Positions 34,379-43,640 of a DNA stretch of 64,000 bases are shown one piece after another. Within the stretch, counting starts at the first letter, position 1; each line of letters opens with the position of its first letter. The translations under genes were made by a program, and so were the position numbers. The stretch is from Frankia sp. AgB1.9 (GTDB lineage: Bacteria > Actinomycetota > Actinomycetes > Frankiales > Frankiaceae). The stretch covers positions 57,950 through 121,949 of the forward strand of contig NZ_JADWYX010000009.1 in NCBI RefSeq assembly GCF_016786355.1, written 5' to 3'. A model generated the notes under the pieces. The model searched no databases. It saw only the letters and a list, made by a program, of their open reading frames with translations, and had not been told where the DNA came from.

Positions 34379-34754
34379 CTTTCCCCTTATCCTGTTCACG
34401 GCGATGCCGCCGAAACGCGATGGCTGGCCGTGGACTCAGCGCGAGGACTCGCGACCCGCGAACTCGCGGCTGGATCGGAGGCACCGTCAGCCATCGCCAA
34501 TCGTTGAATCCCGGGCCAGAATTCGGCAAAAGGGCACGCCGAAAACCCGGTCCCGAGACCCGGGCGGACGGCGGGGCGGCCCTGCCACCCAACCCCCAGG
34601 GACACCGGTTTACTCGATGCCGCCGCCCCGCCCGAATGTCGTACGGTGTACTGCCTCATGTTCCTGCTGAACGGATGTATAGCAAGGACGACCGCGCGTG
34701 TCAACGCGATCGGAGCGCCCACCGCGGACGATCGCCTCGAATGCTGGAGCAGCT
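34379..34754. other. 376-bp divergent intergenic region
   Basis: Carries the promoter/operator at 34663-34702 for the leftward lipoprotein, leaving a leader of about 290 nt. I see no small gene, and no clear promoter for the rightward hydrolase at 34755. Confidence 0.55.
34663..34702 (-). promoter_or_regulatory. Consensus promoter with embedded operator for binding lipoprotein
   Basis: Minus-strand TTGACA (34697-34702), a 17-bp gap and TATACA (34674-34679) match the standard sigma-70-type consensus closely. The operator at 34663-34682 (TGCTGAAC-GGAT-GTATAGCA) contains the -10 box. The promoter at 45969-46008 is its counterpart. Confidence 0.8.
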
Positions 34755-35768
34755 ATGTCAGACACAGGAACCGACGTCAAGGTCATCGACATCCGTGTGG
34801 CGGTTCCCGGGACACCCGTCGGTGAAGCGGCGTGGGAGATCGCAGCGACCGTGCACGTGCTCGCGGGCGAGGCGCGCAGCGCGGCTTCGCCGGTCCTCGT
34901 CCTTCTTCCCGGAGGCGGATACGGCCGTCGCTACTTCGACCTGCCCGATCGCGGGTACAGCCAGGCCGACCACCACGCCCGCCGCGGGACCATCGTCGTG
35001 GCGCTCGACCACCTCGGGGCCGGAGACAGCACCAGCCCCGGCCCGGACCTCACCACGCTTCCGCTCGTGGCCGCCGCGAATCACGCCGCGCTCACGGCCG
35101 TGCTGGAACGGCTGCGGGACGGCACCCTCGCGGCCGGCGCGGTGCCCTGCGTCGAGATCTCGGCCGTCGTCGGCGCCGGTCAGTCGATGGGCGGCCACAT
35201 CGCCGCCGCCATGCAGGCCCAGCACCGGACGTTCGACGCCATCGCGCTGATGGGGAGCAGCGTGATCGAAACGACGATTCCGCGCCGGCAGCCGGCGGCT
35301 TCGAGTGTCGTCCCGGACCAAGCGAGGACCGGCATTCTCGCCGACCTCGACTGGCCCTGGGCGTTCCACTGGGTGGAGGAGCTCTCCCCGCTCGCGGCGG
35401 CCGACATCGAGGCAGGCATCCCGGTCAAGACGGCGGCGCTGCCGTGGTCGAGCATGACCGTGCCCAGTCTCGCGGTGACTCTCCTCGAACCAGGAGCGAT
35501 CGCCGCCGAGGTCGCCGCGGTCGACGTGCCCGTTCTGCTGGTCGCCGGTGAACGGGATGTCGTGCGCCCACTTCTCACCGAGGCCGCCGCCTTCACCTCG
35601 GCGCGCGACCTCGCCGTATTCCGGCTCCGACGGATGGCGCACATGCACAACTTCGCACCCACCCGTCACCTGCTCTGGGAGCGTCTCGACGCTTTCATCG
35701 CCCAGGCGGCAGGCCTCGCCTCCACGTCCAAAGCGCTTTCCACACCCACGGCCGCTGAGCTGCCGTAG
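34755..35768 (+). CDS. Alpha/beta hydrolase
   Basis: 337-residue alpha/beta-hydrolase-fold protein. The nucleophile elbow is VGAGQSMGGHIAAAM near 150, with Ser in GQSMG. LLPGGGYGRRYFDLP near 52 forms the oxyanion region. VPVLLVAGERDVV supplies the likely acid and MAHMHNFAPTRH the His. It lacks the HSL-type N-terminus of the four paralogues and looks more like lipases or haloperoxidase-type esterases. GGAG at 34746-34749 supports ATG 34755. It faces the unknown lipoprotein gene across a strong terminator. Confidence 0.88.
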   Translation: MSDTGTDVKVIDIRVAVPGTPVGEAAWEIAATVHVLAGEARSAASPVLVLLPGGGYGRRYFDLPDRGYSQADHHARRGTIVVALDHLGAGDSTSPGPDLTTLPLVAAANHAALTAVLERLRDGTLAAGAVPCVEISAVVGAGQSMGGHIAAAMQAQHRTFDAIALMGSSVIETTIPRRQPAASSVVPDQARTGILADLDWPWAFHWVEELSPLAAADIEAGIPVKTAALPWSSMTVPSLAVTLLEPGAIAAEVAAVDVPVLLVAGERDVVRPLLTEAAAFTSARDLAVFRLRRMAHMHNFAPTRHLLWERLDAFIAQAAGLASTSKALSTPTAAELP

Positions 35769-35791
35769 GAATCAAAGGTGTTCCACATCAA

Positions 35792-35839
35792 GTGGCAGCC
35801 ATCGGGTGCGCCGTGACCGGCGCACCCGACGACTGCCAC
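35792..35839. terminator. Bidirectional hairpin terminator
   Basis: Long interrupted stem: GTGGCAG / CTGCCAC outside and CGGGTGCGCCG / CGGCGCACCCG inside, with 4-nt internal bulges and a 4-nt loop. It lies between the convergent hydrolase and lipoprotein genes. Confidence 0.78.
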
Positions 35840-35873
35840 CGCGGGCCGAGATCAGACGGCGCTCACCACGCTG

Positions 35874-37742
35874 TCAGGCTCCGCTGGCGGGCTGGGTGTA
35901 GGTGTGTCCATCGATGACGGTCGTCATCGTTCCGGTCGGCAGGAACTTGTTCTGCAGGAGCAGGTCCGGACCGAGGGTGAAGCCGCCCGGGCTGGTCACC
36001 TTGCTTCCGGTGTGCCTGCCGGAGAGCCTGACGTCCGCGTTCCAGGTCACGACCTCGTTGAGGGGCGTGGTACCGACGATGCTTACCTTCTCGGTCCCGT
36101 TTATCACGTAGCCCGGCTTGTCGACGATGTCGTGGAAGGTGACGTCGATGCTCGCGATCGCCGTGTCGGCCGCGTTGTGGGTGATCACCACGCTGGCGCT
36201 TCCCGATACCTTCCCGTCCACCGTGTAGGTGCCGGCTGGCAGCGGGGTCGGCAGCGGGAGCTCCTGTCCCTGAGTCGCCGGCAGTCCCCAGGTCCGGTCG
36301 GACGTGACCGCGGGCGCCACGGCCTTGCTCGCGCGGAGCGTGGGGAACCGAGCGATCATCGTCCTGCTGTTGCGGCCGCCCGGCTCGGTCGAGTCGGGGC
36401 ACTTGTGCAGGGTCGGGTTGGCGCCGCAGGCCAGGTTCTCGGTGTAGACCACCGCGGTGCTGTCAGCCAGCCAGGCGGGGTCCGCGGCCGCGTTCCAGGC
36501 CGGGTCGGCGCCCTTGTTGATCTGCTGGTTGACCTTGCCGTCCGTTCCCACCAGCCAGGGCAGGAAGAACCGGCGGTTGCCGTTGTTGCGGATGCCCGAC
36601 ACGTAGCCGATCGTCGAGAGCTGGTCGGTGATCGGCGGAATGCCCTCCATGCCCGAGATGAAGTCCAGCCTGCCGGAGCCGATCACCTCCTCGGCGAGGA
36701 GCCACCTGCCGTTCGGCGACATGGACATCGGGTCCGTGTACTCGGCGTGGTCGGTGAGCGGCCGGGACTTCCCGGTCGAGAGTGAGGTCTCCCAGGCGTC
36801 GACGCTGTCCGACTCATAGGCCTGGATCCCGAGCGTCGCCGTGCCGTCGTTGTTCCAGCCCCGGAGCTCGCCCACCATGCCGGCGCTGTTGAAGGTGAGC
36901 TTGTTCCCAGGGCCCACGACGTACGGCGCGTATTTGGTGTCCGCCGGGTTGTAGAGCGCCGAGACGTTGATGAGGTTGTAGCGCCGGCTCGCCTTGTCGT
37001 AGCTGAGGCGCCCGGCGAACGGGACCTCGCTGAAGGTGGCCAGGTCCAGGGTGTCCCAGGCGAGGTGAACACCGTCGGGGCTGAGCCGCCATTCCCGGCC
37101 CGTCAGGCCGCGCAACGGCTTGGTGCCCCAGTAGATGGGGGCAATGCGAGTGTTCGCGGGCGTGCACCGCGGATCCGTCACGGCGTAGTCGGCGCCGTTC
37201 GGGCCGCACTCGAGTATCCCGTTGCCGACGAGGACTCGCCTTCCGTCAGGCAGCTCGTGCGCGGGCGGGTAGATGAACTGGGTCGGGTCGATATCCGCGC
37301 CGAAGGCGACCCCGCAGGTGACGCACTTCCAGGCGTTGCCGTCGGCGAATTTGGTGCCGTCTGTCCTCACGACGACGACCTGCCCGCCGGTGTAGATGCT
37401 GGCCGGGTTGGGCGCGGCGGGAGCGCCGGCATAGGTGACGCCCAGCAGCACATAGTGGGAGTCCCAGTAGAACCCGGGAGAGCCTATGCCGCCCCAGTCC
37501 GCTGAGACGCAGCCGGTGGGAGTGGTACAGGTGCCGTCCGCTGGGACGGTCGGCGGGACCGGCAGCTCCGAGATCCTGACAGGAAGGCTGCTGGCCGCCG
37601 AGGACGTGGGCGCCGAGGCACTCGACGACGAGGATGTGCAGGCCTGGACGGCTAATGTGGCGGTTAACGTGACCGCCATCAGCCCTAAGAGGCCGCGCCA
37701 TCGTCTCCCCCGGAACTGACCCGGCAACCGATTGTCTGGCAT
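35874..37742 (-). CDS. Secreted lipoprotein of unknown function, beta-propeller-like
   Basis: 622-residue exported protein. An Arg-rich start, hydrophobic helix and lipobox AVQAC (Cys35) predict a lipoprotein, followed by a Ser/Ala-rich linker. The mature part has repeated segments of the kind SPDGVHLAWDTLDLATF, SMSPNGRWLLAEEV and ADPAWLADSTAVVYTEN, resembling TolB/PD40 propeller blades. Several Cys pairs (CVTCG, CGPN, DPRC, CGAN, KCPD) could form disulfides outside the cell. A C-terminal beta-rich region with GTYTVDGKVSGSASVVI follows. AAAGGGAG precedes the ATG. I do not recognise the family. It precedes the CocE/NonD gene in the opposite gene order of transcription, 72 bp away. Confidence 0.8.
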   Translation of the reverse strand: MPDNRLPGQFRGRRWRGLLGLMAVTLTATLAVQACTSSSSSASAPTSSAASSLPVRISELPVPPTVPADGTCTTPTGCVSADWGGIGSPGFYWDSHYVLLGVTYAGAPAAPNPASIYTGGQVVVVRTDGTKFADGNAWKCVTCGVAFGADIDPTQFIYPPAHELPDGRRVLVGNGILECGPNGADYAVTDPRCTPANTRIAPIYWGTKPLRGLTGREWRLSPDGVHLAWDTLDLATFSEVPFAGRLSYDKASRRYNLINVSALYNPADTKYAPYVVGPGNKLTFNSAGMVGELRGWNNDGTATLGIQAYESDSVDAWETSLSTGKSRPLTDHAEYTDPMSMSPNGRWLLAEEVIGSGRLDFISGMEGIPPITDQLSTIGYVSGIRNNGNRRFFLPWLVGTDGKVNQQINKGADPAWNAAADPAWLADSTAVVYTENLACGANPTLHKCPDSTEPGGRNSRTMIARFPTLRASKAVAPAVTSDRTWGLPATQGQELPLPTPLPAGTYTVDGKVSGSASVVITHNAADTAIASIDVTFHDIVDKPGYVINGTEKVSIVGTTPLNEVVTWNADVRLSGRHTGSKVTSPGGFTLGPDLLLQNKFLPTGTMTTVIDGHTYTQPASGA

Positions 37743-37814
37743 TGCTACTCCCTTTTTTCGTGCCGCGTGGGTCCCGCGACGAACAGCCGTCGGATGTGTT
37801 CGCGTCTCGCCGCG

Positions 37815-39446
37815 TCAGTCGCCGTGGCGGATCGGGAGGATCACCGCTGACGGGTGGGCTGGGTCGTGGAAGACGGTCTGGCTGGCGGCTCGGAGTGTTG
37901 TCGCGCTGCCGCGGGGCTCGCCGGTGCCGGGGTTGCGGTTGTACCGAGGGAAGGCGCCGCTGGAGATCTGGACGCGGATCCGGTGGCCTTTCTTGAACCG
38001 GTAGGCGGTGGCGAACAGTCGCACCCGCGCGCGGGTGTCCTGGTCGGCGTCGGTCAGGCTGGTGAGGCCGTCGGTGACGTTGAAGGATCGTCCGTCGATC
38101 CTGACCTCGCAGACCCGGACGAAGACGTCGGCGAACGGCAGGCTGGACCGGAACCAGATCTCGGCGTCGACGTCGCCGATGATCTCGACGTCGTGGTCCA
38201 GCGGCGGTGTGGTGTATGTGAGAACGTCGGGCCGCGCCTCGAGCCGGGTGTTGTCGACGGAGCCGGTGTTGGTTTGGAAACGGGATCCGCCGACGGCGGG
38301 AGTCGGGTCGGCCGGGTCGTAGCGGTAGCCGTCAGGGGCCGAGTCCGCCGGGTCGTCCGTGGACAGACCGCCGCCAGGTTGTAGCTGGAGCCGCTGGGGC
38401 GAATAGCCCTCGGGTGGCCACGAGGAGAAGTCACGCCACTCGTCGACGCCCTGGACGAACAGCCGAACGGGCGCGCGCTCGACGGGTTGGTCCCCACGGG
38501 CGTGGGAGATGCCGAAATCGAGCAGCTCCTGCATGCCGAGCTTGATCGGTTCGGCCGTCATGCTGTGCGCCCAGGGCCCGACGGTGAGCCGAGCCGGGCG
38601 GCCGGCCGCCTGCAGGGCGCTGAAGTCGCGGAGCTGGCCGGGCAGGAAGAAGTCGTGCCAGCCGGCGATGGAGCTGACCGGGATCGTCACGTCGGCGACC
38701 CGGCCGCTGTGGTCGGCGCGCGCCCAGTACGGGGAGGTGGCGTCGTGGGTCAGCATGTTCTGGAGGTAGTCGATGCGATGGCCGACGCCGCGCTGGTCGG
38801 CCGTGTCCAGCGGCAGACTCGCGATCAGGCGGTTCATCTTGCGCCGTCCGGCCAGGCCGGGGTGGCGCAGCAGCGCCAGCGGACGTTCCTGCCCGTCGAC
38901 CACGAAGCCCCAGATGAACGGGATCTCCAGCGCGAAGCCGTCGGGGCGCAGGAATTCCAGCATCGTCGCCGACTCGCTCTGAATCGGGATCATGGCCTTG
39001 ACCTGCGGAGGCGCCTGGGCGGCGACGGCCCACTGGGTGTAGCCGAGATAGCTGGGCCCGTAGAGCAGGATCGAGTCGCCGAACCAGGGTTGTTTGACGA
39101 TCCAGTCCAACGTGTCCAGACCGTCGTCACGTTCGCCACGAAGCGGGTCGAAGGTGCCGCCGGAGCCGAAGGTCCCCCGGGCGTTGGTGATGAACACCTG
39201 GAATCCGCGCTCGGCGATGGGCCGGGCGAGCGGATAGGTCGCCGAGGTGTGGCTGCCGTACGTGGTGCGCATCAGGACGGTCGGCAGGCCGTCCGCGCCG
39301 GACTTCGGGAACCAGTGGTCGGCGACCAGCTCGACGCCGTCGCGCATCGGCACTCGCAGGTTGCGGTCCACGGTGACATCGCGGGTGAGCGGCGGTGGTA
39401 ACTGCTGGGTCTTCTGCAGCAGGCGGCTCATCAGGTTGAGCTTCAT
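37815..39446 (-). CDS. CocE/NonD-family hydrolase (copy 3 of 3)
   Basis: 543-residue Ser hydrolase, more distant from the other two copies. Nucleophile Ser132 lies in YGPSYLGYTQWAVA, matching the SYLG motif of cocaine esterase. RNLRVPMRDGVELVADHWFP, IAGWHDFFLPGQ, VGPWAHS and HPSAVILPIRHGD are the usual landmarks. ATG 39446 overlaps the stop of the upstream HSL gene by four bases (ATGA), so the two hydrolases are translationally coupled and probably act on linked steps of one substrate. An in-frame start 15 bases upstream is less likely. Confidence 0.92.
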   Translation of the reverse strand: MKLNLMSRLLQKTQQLPPPLTRDVTVDRNLRVPMRDGVELVADHWFPKSGADGLPTVLMRTTYGSHTSATYPLARPIAERGFQVFITNARGTFGSGGTFDPLRGERDDGLDTLDWIVKQPWFGDSILLYGPSYLGYTQWAVAAQAPPQVKAMIPIQSESATMLEFLRPDGFALEIPFIWGFVVDGQERPLALLRHPGLAGRRKMNRLIASLPLDTADQRGVGHRIDYLQNMLTHDATSPYWARADHSGRVADVTIPVSSIAGWHDFFLPGQLRDFSALQAAGRPARLTVGPWAHSMTAEPIKLGMQELLDFGISHARGDQPVERAPVRLFVQGVDEWRDFSSWPPEGYSPQRLQLQPGGGLSTDDPADSAPDGYRYDPADPTPAVGGSRFQTNTGSVDNTRLEARPDVLTYTTPPLDHDVEIIGDVDAEIWFRSSLPFADVFVRVCEVRIDGRSFNVTDGLTSLTDADQDTRARVRLFATAYRFKKGHRIRVQISSGAFPRYNRNPGTGEPRGSATTLRAASQTVFHDPAHPSAVILPIRHGD

Positions 39447-40462
39447 CGGGCGTCCGCCCACTGCCGTTCGCAGAACACGCGTACCTGCGCCTGGCGCTGA
39501 TGGTCCTCCGGGGCCAGGCCGAGGAACATGAAGTGCGGCGCGCCTTCCCAGACGTGCAGTTCCGCCTCCACTCCCGCGGTCAGCAGTGTGCGGTGCAGTC
39601 GCACGGTGTCCGAGAGCAGGAAGTCGCGGGTGCCGGTGGTCAGGATGGTCGGCGGGAAGCCCTTGCCGAAGTCGCCGAACAGCGGGGAGACATACGGGTC
39701 ACGCCGGTCGTGCCCGTTGGTGTAGAGCTGGAAGACGGTTTCCAGCTCGCCCTCGTCGTAGGAGATGTCCACGCCCTGACTGGCCTGGTAGGAGTCACCG
39801 ACCTTGGTGAGGTCGATGGGAGGCGTGTTCACCACCGCGGCGGCCGGCAGCGGCAGGCCCTCGTCGCGGGCCCGCAGAATCGTCGCGACGGTGAGGTTCG
39901 CCCCGCCGGACATCCCGCCGATGATGATGTCCTCGGGCCGGTGCGCTTCGAGCAACGCGCGGTAGGCGGTCAGGCAGTCGTCGAGCGGGGTCGGGAACGG
40001 ATGGAACGGCGGCATCCGGTAGTCCACGGCCCAGGTTTTCGCGCCGAGGCCGCCGGCCGTCATCGCGGCTCCCAGCCGGGCCAGCTCGCCACCGCCGTAG
40101 ATCCACGCTCCGTGAATGACCAGGTAGACCCGGCGATCGTCAGCGGCAAGGCTGTCCGGAATCGCCTGCCAGACGCCGACGCCGTCGAGCTCGATGCGGG
40201 CGGTCGCGCAGGGCACGCCGGTGTCGGCGGCGCCGTAGCAGGACGCGACCATCGGCCCTTCCGCGCCCGGCGGCGCCGCCGCGTTCCGCTCGTCGATGAA
40301 CGCCTGGACCGCCTCGCGGTCGTCCAGCGGCGGCCATGGCTTGAAAGGCAGCGGATTGCCCATCGAGATGATGGCCTGCGCGGGCTCGCTCAGCGTGGTG
40401 GGGACCGGGACCAGTCGTTCGGGAATCCGCGTCGGGGGGTGGGCACTCGTCACAGCTGGCAT
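39443..40462 (-). CDS. Alpha/beta hydrolase, HSL type, divergent oxyanion motif (copy 3 of 4)
   Basis: 339-residue hydrolase of the hormone-sensitive-lipase family. Nucleophile in GGMSGGANLTVA, acid in GTRDFLLSD, His in GAPHFMF. The oxyanion-hole motif, HGGGF in most relatives, is HGAWI here, so two of the usual glycines are gone, which may change substrate fit or rate. VDYRMPPFHPFPTPLDDCLTAY and the shared N-terminal PERLVPVPTTLSEPAQAI tie it to the paralogues. AGAGGA directly precedes the ATG. Its stop overlaps the start of the CocE/NonD gene. Confidence 0.9.
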   Translation of the reverse strand: MPAVTSAHPPTRIPERLVPVPTTLSEPAQAIISMGNPLPFKPWPPLDDREAVQAFIDERNAAAPPGAEGPMVASCYGAADTGVPCATARIELDGVGVWQAIPDSLAADDRRVYLVIHGAWIYGGGELARLGAAMTAGGLGAKTWAVDYRMPPFHPFPTPLDDCLTAYRALLEAHRPEDIIIGGMSGGANLTVATILRARDEGLPLPAAAVVNTPPIDLTKVGDSYQASQGVDISYDEGELETVFQLYTNGHDRRDPYVSPLFGDFGKGFPPTILTTGTRDFLLSDTVRLHRTLLTAGVEAELHVWEGAPHFMFLGLAPEDHQRQAQVRVFCERQWADAR

Positions 40463-40485
40463 TCCTCTCGGCAGCAGGTGCGGGG

Positions 40486-41244
40486 TTAGCGAATGGACGA
40501 GCCGATACCGAGCCCGCCGTCGACGTCGAGAACGACGCCGGTGATGTAGCCGGCCGCCGGCGAGGTTAGGAACGCGGCCGCCTCGGCGATGTCCGTGGGC
40601 TGGCCGGTGGCGCGCTGCGGCACCTTGGCGACGAGCTTCGCCCGGGCCGGCGCGTTCATCGAGGCGAGCATCGGGGTCTCGATCAGCCCGGGGGCGATGG
40701 CGTTGACGGTGATGCCGTCCCGGGCGGTTTCCAGCGCGATGGCGCGGGTCAGGCCGACGATCCCGGCCTTCGCGGCGACGTAGTTCGCCTGCCCGAAGTT
40801 GCCGCGCCAGCTCATCGAGCTGAACGACACGATGCGCCCATAGCGGCGGGCGCGCATGTGCGGGATCGCCGCCCGCGCGCAGAGAAAGCTGCCGGTCAGG
40901 GAGACGTCCACGACGGCGTGCCAGTCGGCGTCACTGATCGCGGTGACCCGGTTGTCCCGGATGATGCCGGCGTTGTTGATGAGCACGTCGATCCGGCCGA
41001 GCCGGGCGGCCACCTCGTCGATCCATTCGGTGATCGCGGTCGAGTCCGTCACGTCGATGCCGATGGCCTCGGCGGGCTGACCGAACTGGGTTCGCAGCGC
41101 GTCGGCCTGGGCGGCCGCGGTGTCCTTGTCGATGTCGCCGATGACCACGGTCGCACCCTCGGCGGCGAACCGGTGTGCCATCGCCGCGCCGAGGCCCTGG
41201 CCACCACCCGTGACGAGGACGACCTGGTCGGTGAAGCGGTTCAC
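40486..41244 (-). CDS. SDR oxidoreductase, FabG-like
   Basis: 252-residue short-chain dehydrogenase with all motifs: TGGGQGLG near 12-19, NNAGII near 90, Ser in FSSMSW, YVAAKAG, and C-terminal GVVLDVDGGLGIG. GDID after beta-2 favours NAD+. The start is GTG 41244 and overlaps the hydratase stop as GTGA, making it the third gene of a coupled ligase-hydratase-dehydrogenase operon. By context it should oxidise the hydroxyacyl-CoA made by the hydratase. Confidence 0.93.
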   Translation of the reverse strand: MNRFTDQVVLVTGGGQGLGAAMAHRFAAEGATVVIGDIDKDTAAAQADALRTQFGQPAEAIGIDVTDSTAITEWIDEVAARLGRIDVLINNAGIIRDNRVTAISDADWHAVVDVSLTGSFLCARAAIPHMRARRYGRIVSFSSMSWRGNFGQANYVAAKAGIVGLTRAIALETARDGITVNAIAPGLIETPMLASMNAPARAKLVAKVPQRATGQPTDIAEAAAFLTSPAAGYITGVVLDVDGGLGIGSSIR

Positions 41245-42035
41245 GCTGGCTGCTCCGTTCGCGGGGTGGCGGGGCGGTTGACGAAGTCCCGCAGCGCGGC
41301 GGCGACGTCGTACGCGGCCCAGTGCGCGTCGAAGACGTCCAGTTCCAAGGCCAGCGCGGCGGGAGTCTCCATCGCCGGCGTCTGGGCGAGCAGTCGCTTG
41401 TAGCTGCTCTGGGCCGGCCCGTGTGTCTGGGCCAGGGTCTCGGCGATCCGCAGCGCGGCCGGCCCGACCTCGTCCGGCGCGACGACCTCGTGGGGCCAGC
41501 CGGTGGCGGCCAGCCGCTCGGCGGGCATCAGCTCGCCGGTCAGCGCGAGCCGCCGCGCGGTCGCCTGGCCCAGCAGCCGCGGCATCCGCACCGCGGCGCC
41601 CCCGGCGGGCATCAGGTTGTTCAGGACGTGCCCGTCCCCGATCAGCGTGCCGGCCGCGGCGACGACGACGTCGCAGGCCAGCGCCAGCTCGATGCCGCCC
41701 GCGACGGCGTGGCCGTGCAGCCCCGCCACGACCGGCAACGGGCTGATCTCCAGCCGGGTGGCCAAGGCGGACACGGTCCGCAGAAACGCCAGCGGCGTCT
41801 CACCGCGCTCGCCGAGCGCCAGGAAGTACCGCAGGTCGGCGCCGGCGCAGAAACTCCGGCCCGCGCCGAGCAGCACGACCGCGTGCGTCTCCGGGTCCCC
41901 TTCGGCCTTGTCCAGTGCCTGGTCGAGGGCGTCGACCAGCGCCGCGTCCAGTGCGTTGCGCCGGTGCGGCCGGTTCATCGTCAGCACCCGCACTGGGCCC
42001 GACCGTTCGACGCGCAGGATCTCCGTATCGTTCAT
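41241..42035 (-). CDS. Enoyl-CoA hydratase/isomerase family protein
   Basis: 264-residue crotonase-fold protein. NRPHRRNALDAALVDALDQAL and SFCAGADLRYF carry the CoA-binding and first oxyanion residues, and GHAVAGGIELALACDVVVAA the second. At the positions where hydratases keep their two catalytic Glu, I read ...LIGDGHVLNNLMPAGGAAV, with no clear match, so the reaction could be isomerisation, hydrolysis or another crotonase-type chemistry. ATG 42035 overlaps the ligase stop as ATGA. It is the middle gene of the coupled operon. Confidence 0.9.
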   Translation of the reverse strand: MNDTEILRVERSGPVRVLTMNRPHRRNALDAALVDALDQALDKAEGDPETHAVVLLGAGRSFCAGADLRYFLALGERGETPLAFLRTVSALATRLEISPLPVVAGLHGHAVAGGIELALACDVVVAAAGTLIGDGHVLNNLMPAGGAAVRMPRLLGQATARRLALTGELMPAERLAATGWPHEVVAPDEVGPAALRIAETLAQTHGPAQSSYKRLLAQTPAMETPAALALELDVFDAHWAAYDVAAALRDFVNRPATPRTEQPA

Positions 42036-43624
42036 CGGGAGCCGGGCCCGCCGAGGACGCGCGCGCGGCGCTGCCGGCGCAGCTCGGCCCGCTGGATCTT
42101 GCCGCTCGGTGTCTTCGGCAGGCCGGGCACGAAATGGACCCGGCGCGGGTACGCGTGCGCGGCGTAGCGGTCCTTCACCCACCGCTGCAGCTCGTCTTCG
42201 GTGACAGCACTGCTGGAGGCGGTCACCACGTAGGCCTCGACGACCTCGCCTCGGGTCTCGTCCGGCGCGGCGATCACGGCGCACTCGGCGACCGCGGGAT
42301 GTTGCGCGAGCACCGACTCCACGTCGAACGGGCCGATGCGATAGCCGGCCATGATGATCACATCGTCGTCGCGCGAGGAGAAGCGAACGATCCCGGCGGC
42401 GTCGATGCTCGCGGTGTCACCCGTGACGTAGTACCCGCCGCCGCCGACGAACCGGCCGTGGTCGTCGCCGTCGGCGTACGCCGCGAAGGTCATGAACGGG
42501 CTGTCCGCGACGACGAGGGCGAGCCGGCCGACGGTTCCCGGCTCGGCGGGCTCGTCGCGGTCCGGGGCCAGCACCGTCGCCGACCAGCCGGGCAGCGCGA
42601 CCCCCATCGCGCCGTCCACGATCGGCACCGCCACGGCTTCGTGGTGGGGGAAGCCGATCGGCATGCCGACCTCGGTCTGCCCGTAGTGGTCATGCACCCG
42701 CGTGCCCAGAGCCTCGGGCGCCCAGGCGTTCACATCGGGCGTCAGCGGCTCCCCCGCGCTGGACAGATGCGGCACGTTGAGCGTTCCCGGCTGGATCTCA
42801 CCGGAATTACGCAGGCCGCGATAGGCGGTCGGGGCACCGGCGAAGTTGGTCACCTTCAGCTGCGAGAGCACCCGTCGGGTGGCCTCCGCGGAGAATCCGC
42901 CGCGCAGCAGAATCGTCGGTATTCCAGCCGCCAGCGGCGCGAGGATCGCCGTGTACAGGCCATAGGCCCAGCCGGGGTCGGCCGCGGACCAGAAAACGCT
43001 GTTCGGGCCGACTCCGAGCCCGAACTCCAGGTAGCTGTGCCAGCCGCCGAGATAGGCGGCCGGATGCACGACGCCCTTCGGGGACCCGGTGGTGCCCGAG
43101 GTGAACATGTGCACCAATGCACCGCCGCCCCCGACCGCGACCGAGCCCGGAACCCAAGGCTCAGCACGCGCCACCTCGGCCGCCAGTTCGTCGGCCGGCA
43201 GCACCGCCCAGGCGCCCTCGCCGATCTTGTGGCGCTGGTCAGGATCGACGATCACCAGGCGGGTCTGCGAGCGATGCAGCCGGTCGGTCACCGCGGCCTC
43301 GGCGAAGGCGGTGAACAGCGGGACGTACACCGCGCCCACCCGCCAGATCCCCACCAGCACGGTGAACAGGTCGACGCTCTTGCCCATCAGCGTCGCCACG
43401 CGGTCACCGCGCCCGATGCCACGCTCGCTCAGCACGGCGGCGAACCGCCGCGACGACTCGGCCAGTTCCGCGTAGGTGAGGGTCGTCTCGGCCAGATCGT
43501 CCCCGATGACCCGCGCCGCGACCGCGTGACCTGGATGGCGATCGCACAGTAACTGGGCGACGTCCAGCGATGGCGCCGAGTACCTCCGCACCAGCTCGTC
43601 GGTGCGTGTTGCCGGGTCGATCAT
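42032..43624 (-). CDS. AMP-forming acyl-CoA synthetase
   Basis: 530-residue adenylate-forming ligase that converts a carboxylate, ATP and CoA to acyl-CoA. Motifs: FTSGTTGSPKGVVHP near 170 (P-loop), HDHYGQTEVGMP near 310, YYVTGDTASID near 390, and PKTPSGKIQR near 510 with the catalytic Lys. It resembles the acetate/benzoate-like branch rather than long-chain ligases. GAGGAG supports ATG 43624 over 43639. It leads a three-gene operon (ligase, crotonase, SDR) joined by ATGA and GTGA overlaps. It diverges from a TetR gene across a 107-bp region holding repeated sites. Its C-terminus closely resembles the remnant at 17871. Confidence 0.93.
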   Translation of the reverse strand: MIDPATRTDELVRRYSAPSLDVAQLLCDRHPGHAVAARVIGDDLAETTLTYAELAESSRRFAAVLSERGIGRGDRVATLMGKSVDLFTVLVGIWRVGAVYVPLFTAFAEAAVTDRLHRSQTRLVIVDPDQRHKIGEGAWAVLPADELAAEVARAEPWVPGSVAVGGGGALVHMFTSGTTGSPKGVVHPAAYLGGWHSYLEFGLGVGPNSVFWSAADPGWAYGLYTAILAPLAAGIPTILLRGGFSAEATRRVLSQLKVTNFAGAPTAYRGLRNSGEIQPGTLNVPHLSSAGEPLTPDVNAWAPEALGTRVHDHYGQTEVGMPIGFPHHEAVAVPIVDGAMGVALPGWSATVLAPDRDEPAEPGTVGRLALVVADSPFMTFAAYADGDDHGRFVGGGGYYVTGDTASIDAAGIVRFSSRDDDVIIMAGYRIGPFDVESVLAQHPAVAECAVIAAPDETRGEVVEAYVVTASSSAVTEDELQRWVKDRYAAHAYPRRVHFVPGLPKTPSGKIQRAELRRQRRARVLGGPGSR

Positions 43625-43640
43625 CACGACTCCTCGCATG

